A DNA stretch of 64,000 nt from Henriciella algicola (GCF_003576245.1 NZ_QWGA01000003.1:682001-746000), one strand, 5' to 3'; positions 45,457 to 55,480 are shown, numbered from the stretch's first letter. Translations and numbers: made by a program. The notes: generated from the sequence alone by a model not told the origin.

Positions 45457-46578
45457 TCAGTTGGCAGTCGTCTCTGCAGAATTCTGAGCGATGCTATCTG
45501 GTTCTCCGGTGAGTGTGCCTCCAGGGTCACCATCCGCAGATAGCAGGATCGAAATCCACCGGGTCGTTGCCGACTGCGCGCAGAGGATCATGATGAGAAC
45601 CGTCAGCGGCGCAGACAGGAACATGCCTGGTATGCCCCAGATCGCACCCCAGATCGCCAGCGACAGAAGCACGACCAGCGCCGAGATATTAAGCGACTCC
45701 CCCATGATACGCGGCTGGACGAAATTGCCGATCATGAATTGCCAGAAGCTGACGGCAGCAAAGACGATGGCGGCGAAGACATAGCCATCCTGAGCGCCGC
45801 CGGGGATCCATTCCGGCACTTCCGGTTGTACCAGCGCGAACAGCATGGGCACGAAAGCGGCTACGATGGAGCCGATGGTCGGGATGTAGTTCAGAACAAA
45901 GATAAGCCCCGACAGGAAGATCGCATTCTCTACGCCAAGCGCGATGAGCGTGATGTAGGTCAGAACAGTGATCATCACGGAGATGACCGTCTGCGTCCAA
46001 AGATAGGTCTCGATCCCGCGGCGGGCGGCATGGCCGATCTTGCTGACCTGCGCGCGCGTTGCGTCGTCGTGGAAAATCCGGTCCAGCTTGGGCGCCCACG
46101 CACTCTGGGCGAGGAACAGGAAGGCGACATAGATCAGGATGATGACAAGGTCGCCTGAAAGGTCCCCCATCGCGCCAGCGATCGTTGCAAAGAAGCGCTG
46201 CCCCCGCTCATCGAAGAGAATTTCCGTCAGCGTTGGCGCCTGTCCCATATTCACTGTCTGGTAGACGTCCGCGATCAGCGTGTTGATCTTCTCCTCATAC
46301 TCGCCAGCCTGATCGCTGAACTGGGCGATGCCCTGTGCCAGCAGGCCAATGAAGATGCCGAAGCCAATGAGCGTCCCTAGAATGGCGACGGCCCGGCTCA
46401 TATTCTCAGACATGAATCCGACGCGGTCGCGGATAAGGCGCGTGAACCCTTCCATGATGAGGAACAGGAACACCGCCAGCGCGAAAGGCGCGAGAATGGC
46501 CCGCCCCAGATATAGCAGGGCAATGATAACCCCGATTGCAATGATCCAGAGGGCAGTGACGCCCGACCGCATGCTCAT
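45457..46578 (-). CDS. AI-2E family permease
   Basis: A 373-residue membrane protein with about eight hydrophobic segments, including the C-terminal cluster (LNYIPTIGSIVAAFVPMLFALV, then FVQPRIMGESLNISALVVLLSLAIWGAIWGIPGMFLSAPL). These match the AI-2E/YdiK/PerM family. Members include a proposed autoinducer-2 exporter and Na+/H+ antiporters; substrate is uncertain. The QPRIMG signature in segment six is clear. It is followed upstream by yrhK-like gene 46585-46860, separated by six bases, so they are co-transcribed. Confidence 0.9.
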   Translation of the reverse strand: MSMRSGVTALWIIAIGVIIALLYLGRAILAPFALAVFLFLIMEGFTRLIRDRVGFMSENMSRAVAILGTLIGFGIFIGLLAQGIAQFSDQAGEYEEKINTLIADVYQTVNMGQAPTLTEILFDERGQRFFATIAGAMGDLSGDLVIILIYVAFLFLAQSAWAPKLDRIFHDDATRAQVSKIGHAARRGIETYLWTQTVISVMITVLTYITLIALGVENAIFLSGLIFVLNYIPTIGSIVAAFVPMLFALVQPEVPEWIPGGAQDGYVFAAIVFAAVSFWQFMIGNFVQPRIMGESLNISALVVLLSLAIWGAIWGIPGMFLSAPLTVLIMILCAQSATTRWISILLSADGDPGGTLTGEPDSIAQNSAETTAN

Positions 46579-46584
46579 TCTGTC

Positions 46585-46860
46585 CTACTTTCGCTGTTCC
46601 GTCTCGCCGTTCGGCAGACGCGCCATGTGGAAATCACGCGCGAGGTGGACGCAAGGCCTGATTGCAAAAAAGACCGATCCGATCAGGAATAGCCAGGTCG
46701 CCGCCAGCTGTGTCCGGTCACTGAAAAAGAGCGCCGATCCAACGACAAAAGCGACAGCGGCAGCGGCGTCCACTGCATCGTAGAGTTTCTGGTAATTGCC
46801 AAAGACTTCACCGTGCTTGTCGGTGTGAAAGTTCATCCATTGATGGGATCGCTTGCTCAT
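46585..46860 (-). CDS. YrhK-domain small membrane protein
   Basis: A 91-residue protein with two membrane helices (AAAAVAFVVGSALFF and WLFLIGSVFFAIRP). The N-terminal WMNFHTDKHGEVFGNYQKLYDAVDA and the RPCVHLARDFHMARL end match the YrhK domain family. Function is not established; members are small membrane proteins in many bacteria. It lies six bases before the AI-2E permease gene on the same strand and probably shares its transcript. Confidence 0.82.
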   Translation of the reverse strand: MSKRSHQWMNFHTDKHGEVFGNYQKLYDAVDAAAAVAFVVGSALFFSDRTQLAATWLFLIGSVFFAIRPCVHLARDFHMARLPNGETEQRK

Positions 46861-47021
46861 GCTCCGGCTCCTCGTGCTGTGTCAGAATGCGTGGTTTTCA
46901 GATTGGCTCCGGCACGCGCTGAGGTCAAAATTCGGGGCGCGACTTTTCGGCGACGTCCAAGCCTTTGCGGCGGCGGCGTTTACGGCTAGCTTCCGCCCCC
47001 GTGAGATCAAGGAGCGAGCGG

Positions 47022-48527
47022 ATGGGCGACAGCATCTATATCGGTGGCGGCGGCGAAAATCAGAATGAAGCCCAACGGCTTCTGCTGAAGCAGGCGAACC
47101 GACACGGTATCGTGGCTGGCGCGACGGGCACGGGCAAGACCGTCACCCTGCAGATTATGGCTGAAGGTTTTTCCAGTGAAGGCGTGCCTGTCTTCTGCGC
47201 CGATGTGAAGGGCGACCTCTCCGGCATCGCCAAGTCTGGCAGCGAGACGTTCAAGCTGCACGAGGCCTTCACGTCCCGCGCCTCCAAGATTGGTTTCGAG
47301 GACTATAGCTATCACGATGTCCCAGCCGTCTTCTGGGACGTGTTCGCCGAGAAAGGCCATGCCGTCCGCTCCACGATCGCGGAGATGGGCCCGACGCTCC
47401 TGTCCCGCCTCATGGACCTCAGCGAGACGCAGGAAGGTGTCCTGACCGTCGCGTTCGAATATGCCGATGATGAGGGCCTGCTTCTGCTGGACCTCAAAGA
47501 TCTTCAGAAGCTGCTGATCCATCTCGGCGACAAGGAAGTGCGCGAAGAGGTCTCGCTTCGTTATGGCAATGTCGCGACGGCCTCGCTGAGCGCGATCCAG
47601 CGCAACCTGTTGCGACTGGAACGTGAGGGCGCGGAGCTGTTCTTTGGAGAGCCTGCCCTCGACCTCTCCCATATCATGCGCAACGCAGATGACGGGCGCG
47701 GCATTGTGAACGTGCTGGACGCAACGCGCCTCATCAATTCGCCGAAGCTCTATTCAACCTTCCTGCTCTGGCTCCTGTCTGAGCTGTTCGAGCAGCTTCC
47801 TGAAGTGGGCGACCCGGACAAGCCGAAGCTCGTCTTCTTCTTTGATGAGGCCCACCTCCTCTTCAAGGACGCTCCGAAGGCGCTCGTCGAAAAGATCGAG
47901 CAGGTGGTGCGCCTCATCCGCTCCAAAGGGGTCGGCATCTATTTCGTGACACAGAACCCGCGCGACCTGCCTGACAGCGTCCTCGCCCAGCTTGGCAACC
48001 GTATCCAGCATGCCCTGCGCGCCTACACACCGACCGAGAGAAAAGGCGTGCGCGCCGCCGCAGAAAGCTTCCGTCCGAACCCTGCCTTCGACACCGAGGA
48101 AGTGATTACCGCGCTCGGCACCGGCGAAGCGCTGGTTTCCACGCTTGATGCGAAATCGACCCCAGGCGTGGTCCAGCGCACGCTGATCCGCCCGCCTTCC
48201 TCGCAACTGGGCCCGATAAGTGATGATGAGCGCGCAGGCATCATGTCGGCCAGCCCCGTCGCCCGTCAGTATGACAAGGTGGCTGACAGGGAGTCGGCAT
48301 ACGAAATCCTGAACGCCAAGGAAGAAGCCGCTGCCAAGGAGGCAGAGCGTCTTGCTGAACAAGAGGAAAAAGCCAAGCGCGAGCTGGAAAAGAAGAAGAC
48401 CCGTCGCCGCTCTTCCCGCCGCCAGTCAGTTGGTGAAGCGGCGATGAAAACCGCGACACGCACGATTGCACGAGATGTCGCCCGCTATGTCCTGCGCGGC
48501 ATTCTGGGCGGCATGAAGCGCCGTTGA
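47022..48527 (+). CDS. HerA-like ATPase (YjgR/DUF853 family)
   Basis: A 501-residue P-loop ATPase. Walker A is GATGTGKT at residues 33-40 and the Walker B strand is KLVFFFDEAHLLF. The N terminus YIGGGGENQNEAQRLLLKQANRHG and the ADVKGDLSGIAK loop are typical of the DUF853/YjgR family, which is related to HerA and FtsK helicases but works without a known partner. The C-terminal 100 residues contain a long Glu/Lys/Arg-rich coiled segment (EEAAAKEAERLAEQEEKAKREL). ATG 47022 follows AAGGAGCG. The biological role remains unknown. Confidence 0.92.
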   Translation: MGDSIYIGGGGENQNEAQRLLLKQANRHGIVAGATGTGKTVTLQIMAEGFSSEGVPVFCADVKGDLSGIAKSGSETFKLHEAFTSRASKIGFEDYSYHDVPAVFWDVFAEKGHAVRSTIAEMGPTLLSRLMDLSETQEGVLTVAFEYADDEGLLLLDLKDLQKLLIHLGDKEVREEVSLRYGNVATASLSAIQRNLLRLEREGAELFFGEPALDLSHIMRNADDGRGIVNVLDATRLINSPKLYSTFLLWLLSELFEQLPEVGDPDKPKLVFFFDEAHLLFKDAPKALVEKIEQVVRLIRSKGVGIYFVTQNPRDLPDSVLAQLGNRIQHALRAYTPTERKGVRAAAESFRPNPAFDTEEVITALGTGEALVSTLDAKSTPGVVQRTLIRPPSSQLGPISDDERAGIMSASPVARQYDKVADRESAYEILNAKEEAAAKEAERLAEQEEKAKRELEKKKTRRRSSRRQSVGEAAMKTATRTIARDVARYVLRGILGGMKRR

Positions 48528-48651
48528 CCGCGCCCGCAACAGGTCGTCACAGAAGCGTCTTGGTAGCGTTATCAATCTGATACGAAACCGTCGCCGTACT
48601 GACGTCGATGAATGCTAACCGCCCACTCTTGTTCAAGAGGGGTGTGTTCAC

Positions 48652-51489
48652 ATGAAATTCCGGTACAGCAAGCTAGTCACGACAGCGCTGGTCAGCGCGG
48701 GTATTGCGCAGATCGCGTCGGCAGACATCCTGCGCGGTCAGGTCACTGACGCGACAGGCGAGGCGCCACTCGAAGGTGCCATTGTCCGCATTGAGGGCCT
48801 CGACCGCTCAACCACAACCGATCGGTATGGCGACTATCGCTTCACGAATATCCCGGCAGGCGACTATTCGCTGTCGGTCAGCTATATCGGCGCCGCGCCA
48901 GTTACCGAAACAGTCAGCGTCGTGAACGACACCCAGCTCGACATCCAGCTCGGCGGTGACGTGCGCTATCTCGATAACGTGCTCGTGGTTGGCTCGGCCG
49001 CCGCGCAGGCCGGCGCGATCAACCAGCAGCGTGCCTCCAACGCGATCATCAATGTGATCGACTCAGATGGCCTTGGTAACTTCCCTGATACGACGGTCGC
49101 TGACTCGCTGGCGCGCGTTCCCGGTCTCTCCATCGAGACCGACCAGGGTGAAGGCCGCTATGTCTCCATCCGCGGTATCAATACCGACCTCATCTCTGCC
49201 TCGATCAACGGCGTGCGAGCCCCGTCCCCTGAAGACCGCCGCGGCGTCCTCCTCGATGGTGTGCCATCCGACCTGCTTGACGGCATCGAAGTCCAGAAGT
49301 CGCTAACCCCTGATGTCGATGCCGACAGCCTGGGCGGCGTCATCAACCTCACCACCATCTCTGCCTTCGACCGTGATGGCCGCTTTATCCGCGCCAAGCT
49401 GGAAGGCGCCTATAATGAGATTTCGCAGGACCTCTCACCGAAAGCTACGCTGACCTATTCAGACGTGTTCGGCGACAAGCTCGGCGTGGCCGTGTCGCTG
49501 AACTATCAGGACCTGCGCATCGAGACCCACAATAACGAGGCCGATGAGTGGTCCCAGCTCGCGAATGGCGACTACTATCTCAGCGATGGCTATGAGCATC
49601 GCTGGTACGGCCTCAACCGTGAGCGCATGGGCCTCGTCGCCAACTTTGACTGGCGCCTCAATGAGACGACCGACCTCTACCTGCGCACACTGTTCAACAA
49701 TTACGAAGACGATGAGGTCCGCAACGTCCTCCAGTTCCGCGACCTGAATGACGTCACGGATGAAGATGATAATGGCGACGATGTCGTTGCTGACGGCTCG
49801 CAGGTCACGCGTTTCACCGCATCGCTGCCGCTCAATGAGATGGGCGCAGAAGTTCGCGTGCGCCGTGAGGTTCGCCAGATCCAGACTGTGGCGCTTGGCG
49901 GCCAGTCCATCTGGGGCGACTGGGAAGCCGACTATGAGCTGTCCTACGCCTATGCCGAGGAAGACGACAGCGACAACCATGACGCGACCTTCCGCTATGA
50001 GGACATCCAGGACGATGTGCCGGAGAATGCAACGGTCGACTTTTTCAAGCCGGAACGCCCTGTCTGGTCCGGCGCGGCCATCCTCGACGCGATCTACGAT
50101 CCGGCGAACTACAATCTCGATTCCTATGAGCGTGAGTTCACGGTCAATGAGGACACCGAGTTTGCTGGCCAGTTCAACATCTCCCGCGACAGCCTGATCG
50201 GCGACACGCCTGTCACCTGGAAAGCGGGCCTGAAAGTTCGTGACCGCGAAAAGATCCGTGATGTGAACATCCTCATCTATGAGGACAGCTCCATCAATCT
50301 GCTGAACTATGCTCGCGACAGCTTCATCGGCAATTGGCGTCTCGGCAATCAGCAGCCGACCTGGCCGGACCCGGCCCTGACCCGCACGCTGCGCAACGCG
50401 TTTGGCGCGGGCGACCTCGATGAGGAAGGCAGCTTCTTCGACTCCAATGGCGAAGACTATGAGATCGATGAGCAGATCTATGCTGGCTATGTCATGGGGA
50501 CGTTCGACCTGGGCGCCCTGACGTTGGTGCCGGGTGTGCGGATCGAGCAATCGAAGATCGACCTGCGCGGCCGCGTCGTGCTGGAAGATGACCTCACCGC
50601 CTCCGTCACGAACTTCAGCAATGACTATACGAACGTCCTGCCGAGCGTGAACGCGAAGTATGAGTTCAGCGACCGCCTGATTGGCCGCGCGGCTTACTAC
50701 GCCGCCGTGGTCCGTCCGGCCTTCGGTGAGATGGCGCCGTTCGTGTTCATCAATGATGACCGCGACGAAGCAGAGATCGGCAACCCAAACCTCGACGCGC
50801 TCGAAGCGAACAATTTCGACCTCGGCATCGAGTTCTACCCGACCCAGCTATCGGTTCTCTCTGCGGGCGTGTTCTACAAGGACATCTCGAACGCCATATT
50901 CCCGGCCACCTTCGACATTGGCGACGTGCCGGGCAATGTGGACCTCTCTGCCATTCCGGCTGAGTACCTCAATGGCGACGACACGGACGGCGGCGAAGTC
51001 GAGGAGGTTTCGACCTTCATCAATGTCGGCTCGAGCGAAATCTACGGCCTTGAGCTGAATTATGTGCAGGACCTTGGCGACCTTGCAGGTGCGCTTCAGG
51101 GCTTTCTCGTCTCGGCAAACCTGACGCTGACCGAGAGCGAGGCGACGCTGCCGGATGGCCGTGATGTTCGCTTCCTCAAACAGTCGGACATGATCTGGAA
51201 CGTCGCGCTCGGCTATGATCGTGGCCCATGGGACCTTCGCGTCTCGGCGAACTATCGCGGCGACTATCTCGATGAGCTGGTCGAAGCCAATCTGGACCGG
51301 ACGACCGACGATCGACTCCTCGTCGAGGCTTCTGCCAAGTACGACGTGAACGACAACCTCCAGATCTATCTGGAAGGCAAGAACCTCACCGATGAGCCGG
51401 AATACTATTATTTCGGCGACGAGCGCCGCCTCTCGCAATATGACGAGTTCGGCACGACAGTCGTCTTCGGCGCCCGCCTGACGTACTAG
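48652..51489 (+). CDS. TonB-dependent receptor with N-terminal carboxypeptidase-regulatory domain
   Basis: A 945-residue outer membrane receptor. Signal peptide 1-24; residues 25-98 form a CarboxypepD-regulatory-like beta-sandwich (GQVTDATGEAPLEGAIVRIEG); the plug spans about 120-230 (FPDTTVADSLARVPGLSIETDQGEG, VSIRGINTDLISASINGVR); a 22-strand barrel follows to the aromatic end VFGARLTY. Such receptors import large or scarce substrates. The next gene is a beta-propeller phytase, so phytate, its products or associated iron are the probable substrate. An IPAGDYSLSV stretch inside the extra domain is typical of the regulatory fold. Confidence 0.93.
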   Translation: MKFRYSKLVTTALVSAGIAQIASADILRGQVTDATGEAPLEGAIVRIEGLDRSTTTDRYGDYRFTNIPAGDYSLSVSYIGAAPVTETVSVVNDTQLDIQLGGDVRYLDNVLVVGSAAAQAGAINQQRASNAIINVIDSDGLGNFPDTTVADSLARVPGLSIETDQGEGRYVSIRGINTDLISASINGVRAPSPEDRRGVLLDGVPSDLLDGIEVQKSLTPDVDADSLGGVINLTTISAFDRDGRFIRAKLEGAYNEISQDLSPKATLTYSDVFGDKLGVAVSLNYQDLRIETHNNEADEWSQLANGDYYLSDGYEHRWYGLNRERMGLVANFDWRLNETTDLYLRTLFNNYEDDEVRNVLQFRDLNDVTDEDDNGDDVVADGSQVTRFTASLPLNEMGAEVRVRREVRQIQTVALGGQSIWGDWEADYELSYAYAEEDDSDNHDATFRYEDIQDDVPENATVDFFKPERPVWSGAAILDAIYDPANYNLDSYEREFTVNEDTEFAGQFNISRDSLIGDTPVTWKAGLKVRDREKIRDVNILIYEDSSINLLNYARDSFIGNWRLGNQQPTWPDPALTRTLRNAFGAGDLDEEGSFFDSNGEDYEIDEQIYAGYVMGTFDLGALTLVPGVRIEQSKIDLRGRVVLEDDLTASVTNFSNDYTNVLPSVNAKYEFSDRLIGRAAYYAAVVRPAFGEMAPFVFINDDRDEAEIGNPNLDALEANNFDLGIEFYPTQLSVLSAGVFYKDISNAIFPATFDIGDVPGNVDLSAIPAEYLNGDDTDGGEVEEVSTFINVGSSEIYGLELNYVQDLGDLAGALQGFLVSANLTLTESEATLPDGRDVRFLKQSDMIWNVALGYDRGPWDLRVSANYRGDYLDELVEANLDRTTDDRLLVEASAKYDVNDNLQIYLEGKNLTDEPEYYYFGDERRLSQYDEFGTTVVFGARLTY

Positions 51490-51581
51490 TCACTGGCAGC
51501 ATGGCCAGAAGGCGGGCCGGAGCGCAAAACGCGCCTCGGCCCGCTGCTATTTCAAACGGTACCCTTCAGGAGAATTTCCGC

Positions 51582-52616
51582 ATGACTTTCCGTATCCTTC
51601 TGCTCGCCGGCGCGGCTGCTGCGACGCTTGCTGCCTGCGCAACCGATGATGTCTGGGTCGATGACGGCATCGTGGCCCAGCCCATTGCCGCCGCCTTCGA
51701 AACCGACCCGATGCCCGGCACAGGCGACCGCGCCGACGACCCGGCGCTGTGGGTGCATGCAGGCGACGTCTCGAAAAGCCTGATCCTCGGCACGAACAAG
51801 GATGAGGGCCTGCACGTCTATGACCTTTCGGGCGCAGAGCTTCAGTTCCTCGATGTCGGTCAGGTCAACAATGTCGATGTTCGCGGCAATGTGGCTGCCG
51901 CGTCGAATGATGAATTCAACACCATTACCATGTTCAGCATCGACGCCGACACCGGCGAGGTCACGCATACCGGCGATGTGCAGACCGGCAAGGCAGAGCC
52001 TTACGGCATCTGTATGGGCGAGGTTGACGATACTGTGCTGATCATCCCGACCTACAAGGACGGCTCCATCCAGATCTGGGAGAGCACGGATGCTGGCGTC
52101 ACGCTCCAGCGGAGCTTGCAGGTCGGCCAGTTCGGCCAGCTTCAGCTGGAAGGCTGCGTGGTAGACGACGCCGCAGGTATCGCCTTCATTGGCGAGGAAG
52201 AGCATGGCATCTGGAAGCTGGACCTGCGCCAGTCAGACAGCACGCCAGAAATCGTCGATACGATCGAGGCGGGCAACGGCCTCGTCGCCGATGTCGAGGG
52301 CCTGTCGCTCTGGGTTGGCGAGGGCACGGATGGCTATCTCGTCGCCTCAGCGCAGGCAGCAGACCGCTTCGTCGTCTATGACCGCGCCGCTCCGCATGCA
52401 GTGCGCGGAGTATTTACGGTTACCGAAAGCGAGGACGGCAGCGTCGATGCCGTCACCCATACGGACGGCCTTCATGTGTCGTCAGCCGCCCTGCCCGGCT
52501 ATCCGCGCGGTATCGTCATCGTTCAGGACGATGCAAACCCGACATCGGAGATCGATCAGAACTTCAAGATCGCCGACTGGGCCGACATTGAAGTGGCACT
52601 TGGTCTCAACGACTGA
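51582..52616 (+). CDS. phy: Beta-propeller phytase, lipoprotein
   Basis: A 344-residue protein. The signal AAAATLAAC puts a lipidated Cys at 19. The sequence matches the beta-propeller phytase family: TDPMPGTGDRADDPALWVHA near residues 41-60, then LILGTNKDEGLHVYDLSG, the VNNVDVRGNV blade and the calcium-binding IGEEEHGIWKLDL and DVEGLSLW. These calcium-dependent enzymes release phosphate from myo-inositol hexakisphosphate. ATG 51582 follows CAGGAGAA. It is preceded by a TonB-dependent receptor, a known arrangement for phytate use. It ends at a strong terminator. Confidence 0.92.
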   Translation: MTFRILLLAGAAAATLAACATDDVWVDDGIVAQPIAAAFETDPMPGTGDRADDPALWVHAGDVSKSLILGTNKDEGLHVYDLSGAELQFLDVGQVNNVDVRGNVAAASNDEFNTITMFSIDADTGEVTHTGDVQTGKAEPYGICMGEVDDTVLIIPTYKDGSIQIWESTDAGVTLQRSLQVGQFGQLQLEGCVVDDAAGIAFIGEEEHGIWKLDLRQSDSTPEIVDTIEAGNGLVADVEGLSLWVGEGTDGYLVASAQAADRFVVYDRAAPHAVRGVFTVTESEDGSVDAVTHTDGLHVSSAALPGYPRGIVIVQDDANPTSEIDQNFKIADWADIEVALGLND

Positions 52617-52642
52617 TCTGCTTGCGTCCTGCGAGGAATGAG

Positions 52643-52671
52643 AGGGCTGGCCGCGAGGTCGGCCCTTTTTC
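52643..52671 (+). terminator. Terminator after phytase gene
   Basis: AGGGCTGGCC and GGTCGGCCCT form a 10-bp stem (two G-U pairs) with a GCGA tetraloop, followed by TTTTT. It sits 27 bases after the phytase stop. Confidence 0.9.
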
Positions 52672-52733
52672 TTGCGCCGCCGAAGGGTCACGACTAGCGT
52701 GACGCAGTTGCCAGCAGGAGGATATCCGACGTC

Positions 52734-53876
52734 GTGCTTAAACCTTCTCTCAAGACATTTCTCGCCGCTGCGGCGCTCTGCGCCCTGCCTGCCCACGCCA
52801 TGCCCGAAGAGAGCGAGACCGGCATGAGCGAGACCACAGACGCGGCGCTGTCGCTGTCCGACCGCTTTGCCCGCCTCGCGCTGGACTGCGTGCACCGCGA
52901 ATACCCGAACAAGATCAGTCACGTCATGCAGTCCGATGAGGACGCCCGCGCGCCGCGCGAACTGACGCCTGCCTTCTATGGCTGCTTCGACTGGCACTCG
53001 TCGGTGCATGGCCACTGGCTTCTGGTGCGCACGCTGAACACCGCCCCGGACAGCACGCTCGAAGACGAGATCCGCACCAGGCTGGCGCAGAGCTTCACGC
53101 CAGAGAACATTGAAGGCGAGCTTGCCTATTATCAACGTGAGGACCGGGCCTCATTCGAGCGGCCCTACGGCATTGCGTGGTTCCTGCAGCTGATCGCGGA
53201 GCTGGAAGAGAGCAACGACCCGCAGCTTGCTGAATGGCGCGAAACGCTGCGCCCGCTCGAAGCCGAGATCGTCGCCAATACGATGGACTGGCTTCCAAAG
53301 CTCTCCTACCCGATCCGCCTCGGCACGCATAACCAGACCGCTTTCGCCTTTGGCCTGATGCTGGATTACGCCCGCACAGTCGGCGACGAGGCGCTGGAAG
53401 CGGCGCTGACGGACAAGATCCGCGGCTTCCACCTTGAGGATGTAAACTGCCCCATCGGCTATGAGCCTTCTGGCGAGGACTTCCTGTCACCATGCCTTAT
53501 GGAAGCTGACCTGATGCGCCGCATTCTGGAGCCGCAGGAGTTTGCCGCATGGCTTTCAGGCTTCCTGCCGGACCTGCCAGAAGATGGCAGCGCAAACTGG
53601 CTTGCGCCTGGCGTCGTGCTTGACCCGTCCGATGGCAAGCTGGTGCATCTGGACGGGGTGAACCTGTCACGCGCTTGGGCGCTGGAGGGCATGGCGGCTG
53701 GCCTACCGGACGATGACCCAAGACGCGCTGGTCTGCTGGCCGCCGCCGAGGTTCATAAGGAAGCCGGCATCGCCGCCGTTTCGGACGAGCACTATTCAGG
53801 CAGCCACTGGCTGGCGAGCTTTGCGACCTATCTTGAAACCCGCCGCGGCCTCACTGGCGCGGGCAGGGCCGACTGA
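52734..53876 (+). CDS. DUF2891 family exported protein
   Basis: A 380-residue protein starting at GTG 52734 after AGGAGG. A signal peptide (FLAAAALCALPAHA) is followed by an all-helical domain with CVHREYPNKI, FYGCFDWHSSVHGHW and PYGIAWFLQL, then EALEAALTDKIRGFHLED, EPSGEDFLSPCLMEADL and GSHWLASFATYL. These fit the DUF2891 family, whose fold is that of an alpha/alpha toroid. No activity is known, although toroids are often glycosidases or lyases. It follows the phytase gene after a terminator, so it may be transcribed separately or by read-through. Confidence 0.86.
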   Translation: MLKPSLKTFLAAAALCALPAHAMPEESETGMSETTDAALSLSDRFARLALDCVHREYPNKISHVMQSDEDARAPRELTPAFYGCFDWHSSVHGHWLLVRTLNTAPDSTLEDEIRTRLAQSFTPENIEGELAYYQREDRASFERPYGIAWFLQLIAELEESNDPQLAEWRETLRPLEAEIVANTMDWLPKLSYPIRLGTHNQTAFAFGLMLDYARTVGDEALEAALTDKIRGFHLEDVNCPIGYEPSGEDFLSPCLMEADLMRRILEPQEFAAWLSGFLPDLPEDGSANWLAPGVVLDPSDGKLVHLDGVNLSRAWALEGMAAGLPDDDPRRAGLLAAAEVHKEAGIAAVSDEHYSGSHWLASFATYLETRRGLTGAGRAD

Positions 53877-53984
53877 GCCTTAATTCGAATTCACAAGGGT
53901 GACGGGGCGATAGCGCTTTTAATTGCCCGCCGCGCCCCTTAGATACGTGGCAACAGACAAGAACCAAGTGAGAGGAACGGGACC

Positions 53985-55421
53985 ATGCAGGACTATCTCA
54001 AATTCTATATCAATGGCGAATGGGTCGACCCGGAAACGCCGCGCACCCTCGAAGTTGAAAACCCGGCCACTGAAGAGCCGTTTGCGCGCATCTCACTCGG
54101 CTCTGAAGCCGACGTAGACAAGGCTGTCGCAGCCGCGAAAGCCGCTTTCGAGTCCTTCTCGCAGACCTCCATCGAGTTCCGCGCAGAGCTTCTGGAAAAG
54201 ATCGCTGCCGGCATCCAGGAACGCGCTGGCGACATGGCCAAGGCCATCTCTGATGAAATGGGCGCGCCAATGTGGCTAGCGAACGCCGCCCAGGTGCCAG
54301 CCGGCATGGGTCACTACATGACCGCTGCCAAGATCCTGCGCGAGTATCAGTGGGAAGAAGAGCGCGGCGCGACCCTGATCCGCAAGGAGCCGATCGGCGT
54401 CTGCGGTTTCATCACTCCGTGGAACTGGCCGCAAAACCAGATCGCCTGTAAGGTTGCGCCTGCAATCGCGACGGGTTGCACCATGGTGCTGAAGCCGTCT
54501 GAGATTGCACCGCTCGACGCGATGATCGTCGCAGAAATCTTCCACGATGCAGGCGTGCCACCGGGCGTCTTCAACCTCGTCAATGGCGATGGCCCAGGCG
54601 TTGGCGCCTACATGTCACAGCACCCTGGCATCGACATGATGAGCTTCACCGGTTCGACCCGCGCAGGCGTTCTCGTCAGCCAGGCTGCTGCCCCGACCGT
54701 CAAGCGCGTCGCGCTGGAACTCGGCGGCAAGTCCCCGAACATCGTCCTGCCGGATGCGGACCTGAAAAAGGCTGTCGCTGGCGGCGTCATGCAGATGATG
54801 ACCAATACCGGCCAGTCCTGTAATGCGCCGTCGCGTATGCTTGTCCAGAAGGACCAGCAGGAAGAGGCGATTGCGATTGCCAAGGCAACCGCTGAGCAGG
54901 TCAAGGTTGGTGCAGGTGACGAAGCCCCTCGTGGCGCGATGGGCCCGATCGCCAATGGCAACCAGTGGAACAAGGTGCAGGACCTGATCCAGAAGGGCAT
55001 CGACGAAGGCGCAACCCTCGTCACCGGTGGTACCGGCCGTCCAGAAGGCTTCAACAAGGGCTACTTCACCAAGCCGACCGTCTTTGCGAACGTCACCAAC
55101 GACATGACGATTGCCCGCGAAGAAATCTTCGGCCCGGTTCTCTGCATCCTGCCTTACGAGACTGAAGAAGACGCGATCCGCATCGCAAACGACACAGTCT
55201 ACGGCCTGTCGTCCTATGTGCAGTCGTCCGACCTCAACCATGCCCGCAAGGTCGGCAACCAGATCCGCGCAGGTAACGTCCACATCAATGGCGCAGGTCC
55301 GGACTTCGCGACCGGCGCATTCGGCGGCTACAAGCAGTCGGGTATCGGCCGCGAGTGGGGCGACTACGGCTTTGAGGAATTCCTCGAAGTGAAAACGGTC
55401 TTCGGTAACGCGCCAGCCTAA
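53985..55421 (+). CDS. NAD(P)-dependent aldehyde dehydrogenase
   Basis: A 478-residue enzyme of the ALDH superfamily with all catalytic parts: Asn147 in PWNWP, the cofactor loop GSTRAG at 223-228, Glu245 in LELGGKSP and Cys279 in GQSCNAPSR. It is a soluble tetramer-type protein that oxidises an unknown aldehyde to an acid. The sequence is close to the DhaS/aldA-like subgroup with broad substrates. GAGAGGAAC lies before ATG 53985. It stands alone between the DUF2891 gene and a terminator. Confidence 0.94.
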   Translation: MQDYLKFYINGEWVDPETPRTLEVENPATEEPFARISLGSEADVDKAVAAAKAAFESFSQTSIEFRAELLEKIAAGIQERAGDMAKAISDEMGAPMWLANAAQVPAGMGHYMTAAKILREYQWEEERGATLIRKEPIGVCGFITPWNWPQNQIACKVAPAIATGCTMVLKPSEIAPLDAMIVAEIFHDAGVPPGVFNLVNGDGPGVGAYMSQHPGIDMMSFTGSTRAGVLVSQAAAPTVKRVALELGGKSPNIVLPDADLKKAVAGGVMQMMTNTGQSCNAPSRMLVQKDQQEEAIAIAKATAEQVKVGAGDEAPRGAMGPIANGNQWNKVQDLIQKGIDEGATLVTGGTGRPEGFNKGYFTKPTVFANVTNDMTIAREEIFGPVLCILPYETEEDAIRIANDTVYGLSSYVQSSDLNHARKVGNQIRAGNVHINGAGPDFATGAFGGYKQSGIGREWGDYGFEEFLEVKTVFGNAPA

Positions 55422-55447
55422 ACCCCGCCTTTAAAGGCAACCAAATC

Positions 55448-55480
55448 AAAGCCCGCGGCGTCAAACCCGCGGGCTTTTTT
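55448..55480 (+). terminator. Terminator after aldehyde dehydrogenase
   Basis: AAAGCCCGCGG and CCGCGGGCTTT stem with an 8-base loop, followed by TTTTTT. Confidence 0.92.

Noticed and set aside
49459-50550. Minus-strand frame opposite the TonB-dependent receptor
   Set aside because: It looks like a reverse shadow of a GC-rich gene with Val/Ile runs; no start site or domain.
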